A stretch of 64,000 nt of DNA. Origin: Tetraselmis striata. Taxonomy: Eukaryota > Chlorophyta > Chlorodendrophyceae > Chlorodendrales > Chlorodendraceae. Of the stretch, positions 37,690 through 47,844 are shown piece after piece. Both the position numbers and the translations under genes were made by a program. Below the pieces are notes generated by a model. The model saw only the letters and a list, made by a program, of their open reading frames with translations. It was not told the origin of the DNA and made no database searches. Numbering within the stretch: position 1 is the first letter of the stretch; every line of letters starts with the position of its first letter. The stretch lies in contig VCJN01003303.1 of the NCBI GenBank assembly GCA_006384855.1, positions 49,942-113,941 on the forward strand, read 5' to 3'.

Positions 37690-37939
37690 TATATTTTTGG
37701 TCACAGCTGACCGTCGTATACAGGGGCCACCCTCCGCGATGCCCGGCGGTACACAGTAAAAGTAAAGTAAAGTTCGCCCCGGGACATCGGCCGAAGCCGC
37801 ACCAGCACTTGACCTCTTGCGCCAACTGCAGTCGTAGGTCTGGCATAGCCCGTACGTACGGCATAGACCATTGCCTCATTCGAACCCCGAAGGGCTAATG
37901 CATCAACCGGGGAAACCCAGGACACTCCGGGACGGTATT
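37690..37939 (-). repeat. Composite SINE, 3' part, cut by the recombinase element
   Basis: The reverse complement matches 44030-44190 closely, including GGTTGATGCATTAGCCCTTC, the B-box-like GGGTTCGAATGAGG and the tail GGGGCGAACTTTACTTTACT. It stops at 37939, where the recombinase element begins. A short piece of the same SINE resumes at 41162 on the other side. Confidence 0.75.
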
Positions 37940-38125
37940 GATCTAAACTAGTTTATGGGGTTTCCTCCCTTGACCTAACCGCTTTTCAGCTACAAGTGTT
38001 GCTCAGTGGTACGGGAACTAGGCACCTGTCGTTGCGCCCTTTTTGGGTGCAGCACGAGTAGACATAAAAGCAGCCATAACAGTTGAGCCTGTCATCTTCT
38101 AGTTTTCGCTGCGTTCCACGCAGCG
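37940..38125 (+). repeat. A1 split direct repeat (left end)
   Basis: Matches A2 at 40857-41046 apart from a 4-bp insertion and a few substitutions. It begins GATCTAAACTAGTTTATGG and ends in the hairpin CGCTGCGTTCCACGCAGCG. Confidence 0.88.
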
Positions 38126-38239
38126 ATGTTAAAAACTGTCTCGCAACCTGTTGCGAGCAAGGTCACCCCAGATTGTTCAAGACCACACCCGGCTCACCAC
38201 CCGTGTGTGATATTCTCATCCGTGCGCCCGTGCGTTACC

Positions 38240-39115
38240 ATGCCAGTTGGAGAAGAACCCGTCGTTGAGCCGACGCTCGAGTCGCTACACGCAGACGTGA
38301 AGGCCCAGTCTACATTACTGCGAGAGCTTGCTATAGCGATGGCCCAATTGACGGCTCGTGAGCGCGTTGTTGATGGAGAAGGAGCACATGGTTCCGGTTC
38401 CGGGCAGCGCATCGTGGGACAGCCGACAGGCAGCGGGGGAGCCGCAGAGCGCCCCGACTTGCTAGAGCTAGCCCAGAGCGGCCGTGTCGGAGCAAAATCC
38501 GTGAGTGACGAGGATGACTACCTCGCGGTGCCAGAACTACTGCAGGGAGCAGAGTTTGGTTACAAGGCCGTTCGACCGGTCAGCCGAGTGCCTGGACTCT
38601 TCCCCTTGAGCACCGACCTAACGAACGAATACCTCAAGCAGGATGACCGGCGTCTGCCGGCCCAGGAGGAGTATCTATGAATGTCGTGTTTCGGCGCCCA
38701 CATGGCCGCACTTTTCGTGGCTCTTGACGAGCCGCTGCCTTACATCCCTGCTGCAAATCAGGACTTCACTCCTTACCTCGCGAGAGCTCGGAACCACGCC
38801 GAAGCCATCGACAAGGCGTTTCGCTTTCGTTTGGCCTTCCTACGGAGGCTTAATGAGGTCAAGCGTGTGCACGGTGACCAAGGTGTTCTGGACGTGCTGC
38901 GAGCTCAGCACTTCCAGCATGCTTCTGAGCATCTGGGTTCCGCGGTTTTTGGGGACCTCATAAGGGACTACTAGCGTCGCGTCTTCGAGGCGACTGTGGC
39001 CAGCAGCGCCAAAGCAACCGCTACTGCTCGGGTGGCGGCGGCAGCTGCAGGTCGCGGACGTGGACGAGGACGTGGCGGTGGACGCGGGCGTGGCCGCGAA
39101 GGTGAGCACGAGTGA
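38240..39115 (+). pseudogene. Gag-like protein, copy 1, two in-frame stops
   Basis: An 876-nt frame from ATG 38240 to TGA 39113-39115, with internal stops at about 38678 (TGA, where copy 2 has TGG) and near 38972 (TAG, where copy 2 has GAG). Length and domain order equal those of copy 2 at 24148-23273, including the Arg-Gly tail (GRGRGRGRGGGRGRGREGEH). No insertion or deletion separates the two frames. Confidence 0.7.
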
Positions 39116-39327
39116 CGGTGTGGGGCGCCTTTCGTCGGAGCTGCTGGAGCTTTGCGAGGCCACCTTTCGGTGACCGCCGCAAAGCGCACCCTTGCAGCTC
39201 AACGACGGGTTGAGCGCCATGTGTCCGGACCTGACCCCCCACCTTACAGACTTCATTTAGACCTTCCTCGGTGCGGCGCTTCTTACAGCTACAGCCGCGT
39301 GCGGCTCAACCATCCGCACACCTGCAC

Positions 39328-40777
39328 ATGGCGGCTCAACCAACCGCCTCCCGTACCATTCCATCACTGCGTCCGTCGGTTGTTACACTGCGTGTCACAA
39401 CTGGTTCGCAACGACCAAGCTTCGCGCGTGTACGTTACGCGCGTGACAGGCGCTACGAGCGCGAAGGGCGCGCGGGGCGGCCCTCCTACCTGAACCTAGC
39501 CCCGCAAACCCGTACTGGTCCTACTGCAAACCCGTCCAGCGACTACCGGCCAACCGCCGGGAACCTAACCGCTGCTGCCGAGTACTTTGCAAACAATAGT
39601 CGCACCTATGGAACTCTGTCGGTAAAACGACGCACTTACGTAATTGACGAGCCCGAAGCTGTCGCTCCATGGGTTGCTTCACTGCGATCTCGACTGCAGG
39701 ATGCTTTCGGCTCATACGAGTTAGGACAACGGACGCTCGACCTGCTCTCCAGCTCCCTCACCGCTCAGACACTCAAGAGCTACGCCGGCAGACTGTCTCA
39801 GTTCGCAGAGTTCTGCCACGACTCCGAGAACATCAGCCCGTTGGAGGCGACCACTGCTAATGTCGTCCGGTACGTTGCCTGGATTGGTGAGCGAGGGCAC
39901 ATTGGAGCTAAGTCACTGCAACCTTACCTGTCTGCAATCAACACGTTCTTCGAGCTGCACAACTTCGACCCAATCGCCAAGGACAGCCTACACCTCACTT
40001 CGGCAAGGCGTGGGCTGATGCTGCGGCAGCGCCGTCTGGAAGGTTGCCCCTTTGCGAGTTCCTCTACCTGCGGATGTAGCTTACCGCTTCGTCACAAAGG
40101 CCGAGCTGATTGTGTCTGCTCCCACCCCAGAGTACCAATACGACTTCCGAGCCCTCATGGCCTCGGTTGTCAACTTCATGTTCTTTGCCAGAGGACTTAC
40201 TGGCGTCTCCTGCCGAGTGCGGGATGTGCATGTCGACGATTACAACATTACCCTGCAGGTGTACTGCGAGAAAGGCAGCGCTGGCCGACGGGGACGCGAC
40301 GACATGCGCGTGCTTCTCCTTCCAGTGACCGAGCACCCCCGAATTGCACGTCTCCTGCGCCACTTCATCGACACAATACAGTCTGTCCCCCTGGTTATTG
40401 TTGCCATGGCTGAAACGAACTTCTGGGCGGTCGCCCCGAGCGAGCAGTCAAAACCTTGGACTGCCGCTACAATGTCGGACTGGCTGTCTACAGCCGTCCG
40501 TCTTGTCGGTGTTGTCCCTCCCGCCGGCACTTCATGGACCTCACACAGCCTTCGCAAGGGAGCAGCGTCTGCGGCCAACGCCATCGGAGTGCCATTGTCC
40601 CACATTCGCTACCAAGGCGGCTGGGCCACTAACTCCGACGTCGTTCTGGACTACATCGACCCCAACGTTCTTCCTTCACCTGGCGCATGGTTCTTCTTTG
40701 GCCACATCGCCCCCCTCCGCCACTTCCAAGTCCAACAAGACTCCGCAGCGGTGGACTTCCCGGTGCCTCCTTCATGA
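39328..40777 (+). pseudogene. Tyrosine recombinase, copy 1, one frameshift
   Basis: The first frame is open to about 40041 and the second from about 40046 to 40777. A one-base insertion (GAAGGTTGCCCC here against GAAGCCGCCCC in copy 2) separates them. The catalytic half holds the HxxR motif SHSLRKG (His and Arg codons within 40544-40555), GGWATNSD and the presumed nucleophilic Tyr at 40652-40654 in LDYIDP. The N-terminal half includes a SAM-like DNA-binding region (LTAQTLKSYAGRLSQFAEFC). The start is uncertain; 39328 is the first ATG of the frame. Confidence 0.82.
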
Positions 40778-40830
40778 CCTGGCGCTAACCCTTCTCCGTC
40801 AATCCCCCGCTCTCTCCGTTCGCTCATGAC

Positions 40831-41161
40831 TGGCAAAACCAGACTCAACTTGAAATGATCTAAACTAGTTTATGGCTGGGGTTTCCTCCCTTGACCTAAC
40901 CGCTTTTCAGCTACAAGTGCTGCTCAGTGGTACGGGAACTAGGCACCTGTCGTTGCGCCCTTTTTGGGTGCAGCACGAGTAGACATAAATGCAGCCATAA
41001 CAGTTGAGCCTGCCATCTTCCAGTTTTCGCTGCGTTCCACGCAGCGCCCCTGACTCCGTTTTCCCTCCACGCTTTCGCTAGACCATCCTGCCAATTTCGG
41101 CTCTTGACTGTGTAAAACAGCCTGCGCGAATGTTTTGGCAAAACCAGACTCAACTTGAAAT
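40831..41161 (+). repeat. B1-A2-B2 repeat block
   Basis: B1 (40831-40856) is followed without a gap by A2 (40857-41046), about 90 bp of unique sequence, then B2 (41136-41161). The B1/A2 junction reads GAAATGATCTAAAC. It has the sequence expected when the right end (GAAAT) is joined to the left end (GATCTAAAC). Confidence 0.85.
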
Positions 41162-41863
41162 GCCGAAATACATCGCGGCCAGGATGGTCTTCGTCTCACT
41201 TCTCAGCCGCTTTTTCCCTGTGTTAAGCGCAGTACTGCCGTTAAGTACTCGCGACGCCGTCCGCTCCGCCGAGCCGATCGCCCGCCAGCCCGCCAGCCCG
41301 CCAGCCCGCCAGCCCCCCAGCGCCAGCCAGTCAGCCAGCCAGCCGATCATCAGCACTCCAACGGCCCTCCTTCGGGACTAGCCGCGCAGCTTTGCGGGTT
41401 TTACCGGTTGTCGCGGTTGCGTGTGTCGGCGAGGATCCCGCGATCGGTCGCGCGATTAGGGGACTAACCGACTAATTTATTGCATGCGTCGAGCGCCCCC
41501 CCCCCCCCCACCCCCCTCCCGCCCCGCCGACAGGTCAGAGGACAGAAAAGGCCAGGACAGGACGCCACGAGGTCGGGACAGGATTCTTGGTGCAACCCGG
41601 CTCCGTTTCGCAGGCAAGATTGCCCCAGCCCGCCCGCCCGCCCTCCCGCGGTCAAACCGGCAGGCCTTAGCGCCCCATCGCGTAAAAACTAGTCCTTAAC
41701 CGAGCGGTATCCGCCCCTTGCTGTCGGCCCTGTCCGGCCGGCGACTCGGGGATCCGTAACCCTTGTACCTCGCACTAGGGAATGTTTGCCAGGACCCTAC
41801 CGCATTACCGAGTTTTCCCGCCTGGTATAACATAACCGTAGGTCCGGTAGGGTTGGCCCCGAT
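41162..41863. other. SINE stub, CCAG repeat and spacer
   Basis: The first about 24 bp after the recombinase element (reverse complement CCTGGCCGCGATGTATTTCG) continue the SINE interrupted at 37939. A CCAG/CCCG tandem array fills about 41279-41345, and a C-run lies near 41500. The rest, up to the LINE, may hold the LINE promoter; no gene was recognised. Confidence 0.55.
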
Positions 41864-43652
41864 ATGGGCAACCGCGCGCCATCGGGTGCAGCCGTCATAG
41901 TGACGGGGGTTCGCCCTTGGACGGTTGGGCACCTGGCTGAGGGCGCTGGGGCGTCCCTGCGTTGTGTGTGTTGTTGGGGGGACCCGTCGCCACTACCTGC
42001 CTTTTGGAGCCGCGTCGATCGGCCGTTTAATGGCCGGCCCTCGGCCATTCCGAAGATCGATCGTGTGTTGCAGCGGGATGGGCTAGTGCGCTTTGATGTG
42101 TATTATACCCAAGGGCAGGGTGCGCATGTCCGCGAGCGTTTACAACGTTTTGCGGGCCGGTGGGGGTGGTACTTGCGGGAACACCGCTCGTACTGGGATC
42201 GCCACGCCGCCCGCCCTCCCCCTCCCTCCCACCCCTTGCCCTTTCCCTTCCCTCCCATGCCCGCCCACCTGTGCGTTGCAACGCTTAATGTGAATGGGTT
42301 GTCTTGTAAGGTGGAGGATGTTGGCGCGCTGCTGATCGAGCGATCTGTAGATGTTCTGCTCGTTCAGGGGACCACGGTTAGGGCGACCGATATGCGAGTG
42401 CGTTTTAATGGGTACTCTGACTACTATTCGTTCGGGGACCGCGTTGCATCGGAACGTGGGTGTTGTGTGTTAGTCCAATCGCCGTACCGGGCGCGGGCAG
42501 TCGGCGCGCCCCACCCATGCTGGACCTGTGTCCGGGTGGGGGGAGGTTGCAATGACTCCGCGGCCACTATATTTATCTCGGCCTATTTGCCCACCGGCTC
42601 ACAGGGGGAACCGTATCGGGACCGCCTGCGCGAAGAGTTGGCGCGGCTTCGTACGAGTTATCCGAGGGATATGATCGTGGTGGGGGGGGGATTGGAACAT
42701 GGATGAAAGGGAGTTGACAGCTCTACTCAGGCGTTGGCGGTGCCTTCCCGGCGGTAAGCCCATGTGGCCGCGGGATGCATCGGCGCGCGAACGCGGTACT
42801 TGTCGGAGGGGCAGCTGCCGCGTTCTCGACCACTTCATCGCATGGCCTCCCACCATAGGCCCTCCCCCCCCTCTCTCGCCCTCGGCATGGGTGGACTACT
42901 CTTGGGACACCTCCGATCACTTCCCTGTCCTGTCTTCTTTCCCCATGGGCGCCATCCGTGAGGATGCTTGTCCACCTCCCCTGCATGAACGCTTGTCTGC
43001 AAGGTCCATTCCCAAACCGGCCCACGGTGACTCTCCCTCTGAATGGCCCAAGCCGTTCCACGATTTTGTCACCGCTAATCCGTTCGCGGTGCTCACCCCT
43101 CTACATGACCCACCTGTAGACGGCGGGCCCTCGGGAGGGGAGGGATCCCTAGACACCGGCGCCGACCACTTTATCCAGGCAATATGGTCGGCGGCGCGTG
43201 GGGTAGGGGTTGTTACCAAGCCCAGGCGTCGTGGCCTAGGGCCGCCGCTGCAACGGTCTATCCTAGGTGCGATTAATCGTCGGTGCGTGGCCTTTATGGC
43301 GTGCCGGGGGACTAGGGGCCCTCGGGATGCCGCTCTAGCGTCGGCACATTATGCTGCTGCACGGCATAGGGTCCGGACACTAGTACGTAATAACCGTCGC
43401 CGCCAGAGGGAGCGGGCCGTGCTAAAAGCGGTTCAGGATTTTAAGAAGGGTGGTGGGAGACGGGAGTTCTGGAAGTGGGCGCGCTCTCTCCGTAAGGGGC
43501 AGGGTTCATTCGAGGGCGCGAACGACCAGCCAGTACGCGCTCCGGTATCGGGGGTACTTCATACCGCGCCGGGCGAAATCAATGCGTGCTGGGCGCGGCA
43601 CTATCGGGAGCTTTTGCGTGACCCCCACCCCCTAGCACAACGGGTTGCGATA
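41864..43652 (+). pseudogene. LINE ORF2, endonuclease part, frameshifted
   Basis: The ATG at 41864 opens a region with a possible RNA-binding fold before a proline-rich spacer. TLNVNGLSCKVEDVGALLIE starts the APE endonuclease at about 42275. The usual catalytic QE is QG here (LLVQGTTV, codon GGG where GAG is expected). The DxN motif appears as GDWNMDERE only if one G of the run at 42682-42690 is removed. TSDHFPVLSSF (near 42915) holds the terminal catalytic Ser-Asp-His. The downstream linker is rich in Arg and Ala. The endonuclease nicks target DNA to prime reverse transcription. This copy looks inactive. Confidence 0.8.
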
Positions 43653-43660
43653 TACCGTGC

Positions 43661-44194
43661 TGACTCGGGCGCTCAGTGGTAGAGCGAGTGACTACGAGTA
43701 TGTAAGTCGGCGGCTCGAGACCGGCCGGGCCGTGAGAGCTTAGTCGTCACTGCATACTCGTACCGGTACTGTCTCATCTCGTAACAAAGACGCAGTGATT
43801 CAGTACCGGGGTACGTCACGAATCGAATGAGGACCTGAAAAATGGGCCAACGTGCGGATAGGCGGGCTGGTCCCAGCTCGCCTAGGCCGTCTGTCCGGAT
43901 TACGAGTACCTGTACCCGTAATACCGGCAAAACCTTTACAAGGTACATCCCTTGTCCGCTCGGTAGAGCGGTCGTCTCGTGTGCGAGAGGTACCGGGTTC
44001 GATTCCTGGCCGATGTATTTCGGCAATATCGGCCCGGCGTGTCCCGGGTTTACTCGGTTGATGCATTAGCCCTTCGGGGTTCGAATGAGGCAATGGTCTA
44101 TGGGCTATGCCAGACCTACGACTGCAGTTGGCGCACGAGGTCAAGTGCTGGGGCGGCTTCGGCCGATGTCCCGGGGCGAACTTTACTTTTACTT
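43661..44194 (+). mobile_element. Composite tRNA-derived SINE inserted in LINE
   Basis: A 534-bp insertion flanked by TACCGTGC (43653-43660 and 44195-44202). Two tRNA-like units can be read. The first has GCTCAGTGGTAGAGC (A box) and GGCTCGAGACC (B box, one mismatch). The second, near 43958-44006, has GCTCGGTAGAGCGG and GGGTTCGATTCC. A third B-box-like GGGTTCGAATGAGG lies near 44077. The 3' end is a run of TTTAC/TTTTAC units, as in SINEs that borrow LINE machinery. Neither unit folds into a full cloverleaf, so these are SINE promoters, not tRNA genes. Confidence 0.78.
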
Positions 44195-44202
44195 TACCGT
44201 GC

Positions 44203-46449
44203 GGCGTGGGAACACCGCCACGGTACATCGCGAACCATTGCCCCCGCACTTAACGGGATTAATGGGCATATAACCTGGGAGGAACTAGTCAAGGCTCTTA
44301 GGCGTTTAAAAAATAATAAGGCCCAGGGGCATGATGGGATCACTGCAGAGGCTTTGAAATTGGCAATATACGCCCCAAATAGCCATTTCGGCAAGGCATT
44401 GCTGGCCTTAATTAACGGGATATGGACTAAGAACTATATCCCCCAGCAGTGGCGTAGCTCGGCCATAGTATCGGTGCCCAAGAAAGGCGACGCGACCGTT
44501 ATGGACAATTATAGGGGTATTTCGATTATGGGTGCCGCTATGAAACTCCTTATGACCGTCATTTCCCAACGCTTGCAATACGTCTGCCAAGCTAAAGGGA
44601 TAATCCGCCGTTGGCAAGCGGGTTTTATGCGGAATGAGGAGGGCCCCATGCAAGTCGCCAGCTTGTTCGATATCGCGGCTCGTCATCAAGCGGCAGGTCT
44701 ACCCACGTACGCGGGTTTTATTGACTTTAGGAAGGCATATGACACCGTACCTCATGAGCTTTTATCCCTAAAACTACAAGCCATAGGAGTTACGGGTCAT
44801 ATGCTTACCTTCATTAAAACTTTATACAGGGATAGTATGGTACGGGTCAAGACAAGGGTGGCCCCGGGAACATTATCAGACCCCATACCCATAGAGCGTG
44901 GCCTCCGACAGGGATGCCCCGCTTCCCCCATCCTATTTAACATATTTATCAACGATATATTCGATGGGGTAGAACATCTAGGGTGTGATGTACCCCAGGA
45001 TGTGATGGGGTAGAACATCTAGGGTGCACCGACACACTAGCGGCAAGGCAACCACTAAGGGTGCCAGGTCAGTTATACGCGGACGACGCAGTAGGTATCA
45101 CAGGCTCGTTCGAAAATCTGCATGCCATGTTAGCCCACTTCTCGCAGTGGGCGGAGGACCATTTTATGGGGTTTGGGGTACTTAAGTGTGGGGTGATAGC
45201 ATTAGGCCGATACTCCGACGAGACCGCGTTACGCGAACAAGCTGCCCGATGGCAGCTTGGGGGGGAACGGGTACCGGTTGTAAATGAATATAGGTACTTG
45301 GGTACGGTCATTAAGTCGGATTTAGGTATGCAACACATAGTAGACGACCGGGTTAAGAAGGGTAAACGCGCTATTGAGGCGCTCGATTCGGTATTAGTCG
45401 GTGGACGGGACATAATTCCTATTAATGTGCGTGTGTCGGTTTTTAAAACATGTGTACTGCCGGTTTTAACTTATGGGTGTGAAGTATGGGGCATGGATAG
45501 AACTAGCGGCGCAAATAAATTACAAACCGTACTCAATCAGTGCTTGCGGTGCCTCATTGGGGTAGGTAAAAACTCCCCTGGGGTGGCCACTGCACCGATG
45601 ATGCGGGAATTGGATATTGCGCCCATAGAGGCTACGGCCGCTGCGGCACGGGCTCAGGCGTTCCTTAAAGCATCCGACTTGAATACATGTATAATTCATT
45701 TAGTAGATCAGCCAAGTCGGGCGCGCCCTAACACGTGGACGTCATGGACTGTGCGGTGGTTAGATCGACTAGCTAGGGCGAACGTAGGGCTAGCTGAGGG
45801 GGCGCACCTTCCACTTGAGTGGAGGTCACTAGCCGTGCGCGATGCCCCTAAACTAGTAAAGGCATTGGTGTGGGCGCGTTACGAATCGTCGGCATCGTTA
45901 GCACGCAATAACACCTGGGGTATTTATGTCCATGCGTCTTATGCGTCAAACCCGTTGCCACAGTACGGTGTGGGTGTCCCCGCGGGGGTGGTGGCCGGGT
46001 TGCACATTATGATACAATTACGCACCCAAGTATTTCCCACTGCCCGCCGATTGGCCCGGATTCATGCCATGCCTGAGCGGTTCCTTGAACACTGCCCTGC
46101 ATGTGGCGGAGGTGAATCTGAGACTATCGAACATATGTTGGTGGAGTGCCCGCGGTGGGGGTATCATCATCATAATTTTGGGTTGTTAGTTCCGGAGTTC
46201 AGGGATTTTATTAGTAGTCAGGTTATTGCGTCAACACCGGAGGACTTAACTGCCTTTATTTTGGGCGGGGTCCCCTCCCCCTCCCTTCACGGCGCCTTGG
46301 ATTTTACTGGGAATGGGCAATTTTTCCAGCTATGGCGTCGGGCCCTCCCTCACGTTGCACATGTATCGCACTCCCGAAATGCTTTGCTCCGCGGGTTGGG
46401 GCTTGCCCCAACTCGCATTACTCGAATGGGCCGACGCCCAAACGGGTAG
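44203..46449 (+). pseudogene. LINE ORF2, reverse transcriptase part, frameshifted
   Basis: The RT begins near 44260 (HITWEELVKALRRLKNNKAQ, then GHDGITAE), with SVPKKGDATVMDNYRGISI, GFIDFRKAYDTVPHE (first catalytic Asp) and RGLRQGCPASPILFNIFIND. After the 41-bp duplication it resumes in another frame with LYADDAVGITG, the YADD active site at about 45074, then the thumb and a long C-terminal region. CPACGGGESETIEHMLVECP near 46097 is a C-x2-C-x9-H-x4-C zinc finger typical of LINE C-termini. The stop is at about 46447. Confidence 0.88.
44963..45026 (+). repeat. 41-bp tandem duplication in the RT coding region
   Basis: The 23-bp string beginning GATGGGGTAGAACATCTAGG occurs at 44963 and again at 45004, a period of 41 bp. 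It lies between RT motifs B and C and shifts the frame, since 41 is not a multiple of three. Confidence 0.9.
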
Positions 46450-46571
46450 GGCGGACCTTTCGTGGTCAGTGCCGGGTATTTTGATGGCAGTGTTTTAGAC
46501 GGTGATCCAACAGTGTTGGAAATTCCGTCACTGGCCTCTAATTAGTCTTGCAGAATGCTTCGGCAATTTGC

Positions 46572-46768
46572 TTGATGACTGTAACGGAGCGTCGCCTACC
46601 CAGGGCTTTCCGTAACTGGATTGCTGCCTAAACGGCCGTCGTAGAGACGCTGCAAGGGTTTCACTGGTGCCAGTCCTGTCCCGGGGGCGAAAAAAGAACA
46701 TCGGCCAGGAAATAATCGAACCCGGTACCTCTCGCGTACGAGACGACCGCTCAACCGACCCGGTACAC
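46572..46768 (-). repeat. tRNA-headed SINE, second body type
   Basis: The minus strand begins with a tRNA-like head (GTCGTCTCGTACGCGAGAGG, then GGGTTCGATT) close to the second head of the 43.7-kb SINE. It continues with the CCCGGGACAGGACTGG body also found at 1-30 and about 2048-2168. The same tRNA head is thus joined to two different bodies in this window. Confidence 0.7.
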
Positions 46769-47011
46769 AGTGTCATGTGAACTATCGTCTCGATGAATTG
46801 TACGGTCTGATATTAATCGGTATCTTGAGTACCAGTATCTTGAAATCGATGCCCATTCTATTTCATAACATTTTATTACTGGTCATATATTGGTATTGAT
46901 GTAGAGGTTTGATTACATCGGGCTATTCTGTCACTGTCGTAGCGTCTCGGGAAAAAGGAAGAACTGTCTTGATAGGGGAAGGGAAGCGCCGACTTACTGC
47001 GCTTAACACTG

Positions 47012-47844
47012 TCCGGAAACCGGGTACGACGTCGCCGATAGTCCCTATCGCCTCCTACGAATGAGTTTGTGTCTCGCACGAATGTACGGCTGTCTCGCTC
47101 GCTCGTCAGTCTAACTCGACCGAGTGGCACGACAAAGCAAGCCCACTCGACACAACTAGCTCGCTGTGTACACTACGCTCTCGACGCTCTCGTCACGCAT
47201 GCTCACGATGCGCCATCAGGCATGTGAAAACATGAACACACGAGGGGGACCTCACGACAGTCACAATGTCCTTACATGTGTTCTCGCAGCAAGAGAGGCG
47301 TCCACGCGCAGTCCAAAGGCAGGTCGCGCCTCAGGGAGCGTTCACGAGTCAGCAGAAAACACAAACTGGAAGCTGCGGGTGGCGCCTTGCTGCTAACAAA
47401 CTCGCTGGCTACGGGTGCTACTCGCTGCCCTCGGCTCAACAACTGTCAATAATTATGTAATAATATCGTGCATACTACTACGAACGGATGGCTCTCCTGC
47501 ACCGTAAGGCACGGAAGTGCCAGCCGTATCTTACGTTATCTACGACGGAAAGCACGGTGGAATACTACTGTGGAATACTAAGAAACGTACTATGTCTTGG
47601 TCATCACGACGTGTCTTGCTCTCGCTCACGTGGATGATATGCTCGAGCTCCGTCTCCACACACATTTGGCAGCTCCAGATAAGAGTCAGAGCTTCCGTTG
47701 ATATCGGACCGCCAGCTAGGCCATGGTGCCTCGCGATTGGTCCTACTGCATTACTGCGGCTGGTACACAGTGGCTGCCATGCGCGTACATACGCTGCCGA
47801 CTGTCTGAAAATACTGCCACGCTGATCACGCGTACGCGATGACA
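47012..47844 (-). repeat. A2 long direct repeat
   Basis: An 833-bp repeat matching 53532-54369 with few differences. In sense orientation it begins TGTCATCGCGTACGCG and ends CCGGTTTCCGGA. A frame of about 100 codons occurs in both copies, but it has no recognisable domain and is not called a gene. Confidence 0.9.

Larger units (their letters stand above)
37940..41161 (+). mobile_element. Gag + tyrosine recombinase element, copy 1 (PAT-type repeats, no RT)
   Basis: Order: A1 (37940-38125), Gag-like ORF (38240-39115), tyrosine recombinase ORF (39328-40777), B1 (40831-40856), A2 (40857-41046), unique spacer, B2 (41136-41161). A1 and A2 are about 186 and 190 bp and nearly identical. B1 and B2 share 26 bp (TGGCAAAACCAGACTCAACT and the next six bases). 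B1 abuts A2, as expected if the element copies itself through a circle. There is no room for reverse transcriptase or RNase H, which autonomous PAT elements carry. The element lies in the reverse orientation inside a SINE, with no long target duplication. Confidence 0.88.
41864..46449 (+). mobile_element. LINE with APE-type endonuclease, RT and C-terminal zinc finger
   Basis: One polyprotein is spread over three frames: an N-terminal basic region (41864-42256), an APE-like endonuclease (42257-42950), a linker (to 43652), reverse transcriptase (about 44203-45500) and a C-terminal zinc finger near 46097. Three lesions break it: an extra G in a G-run near 42690, a 534-bp SINE insertion with an 8-bp duplication (43653-44202), and a 41-bp tandem duplication at 44963-45026. 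Removing the last two restores frame by arithmetic. The element is otherwise nearly full length in its coding part. A SINE lies in its 3' flank at about 46572. Confidence 0.9.

Noticed and set aside
37940..41161. Crypton DNA transposon
   Set aside because: Cryptons lack split direct repeats and a Gag-like protein with an Arg-Gly tail; the repeats match the PAT plan.
43661..44010. Genuine tRNA genes at the two A/B-box units
   Set aside because: Neither unit folds into a full cloverleaf with a 7-bp acceptor stem and 7-nt anticodon loop, and both lie in a flanked insertion with a SINE tail.
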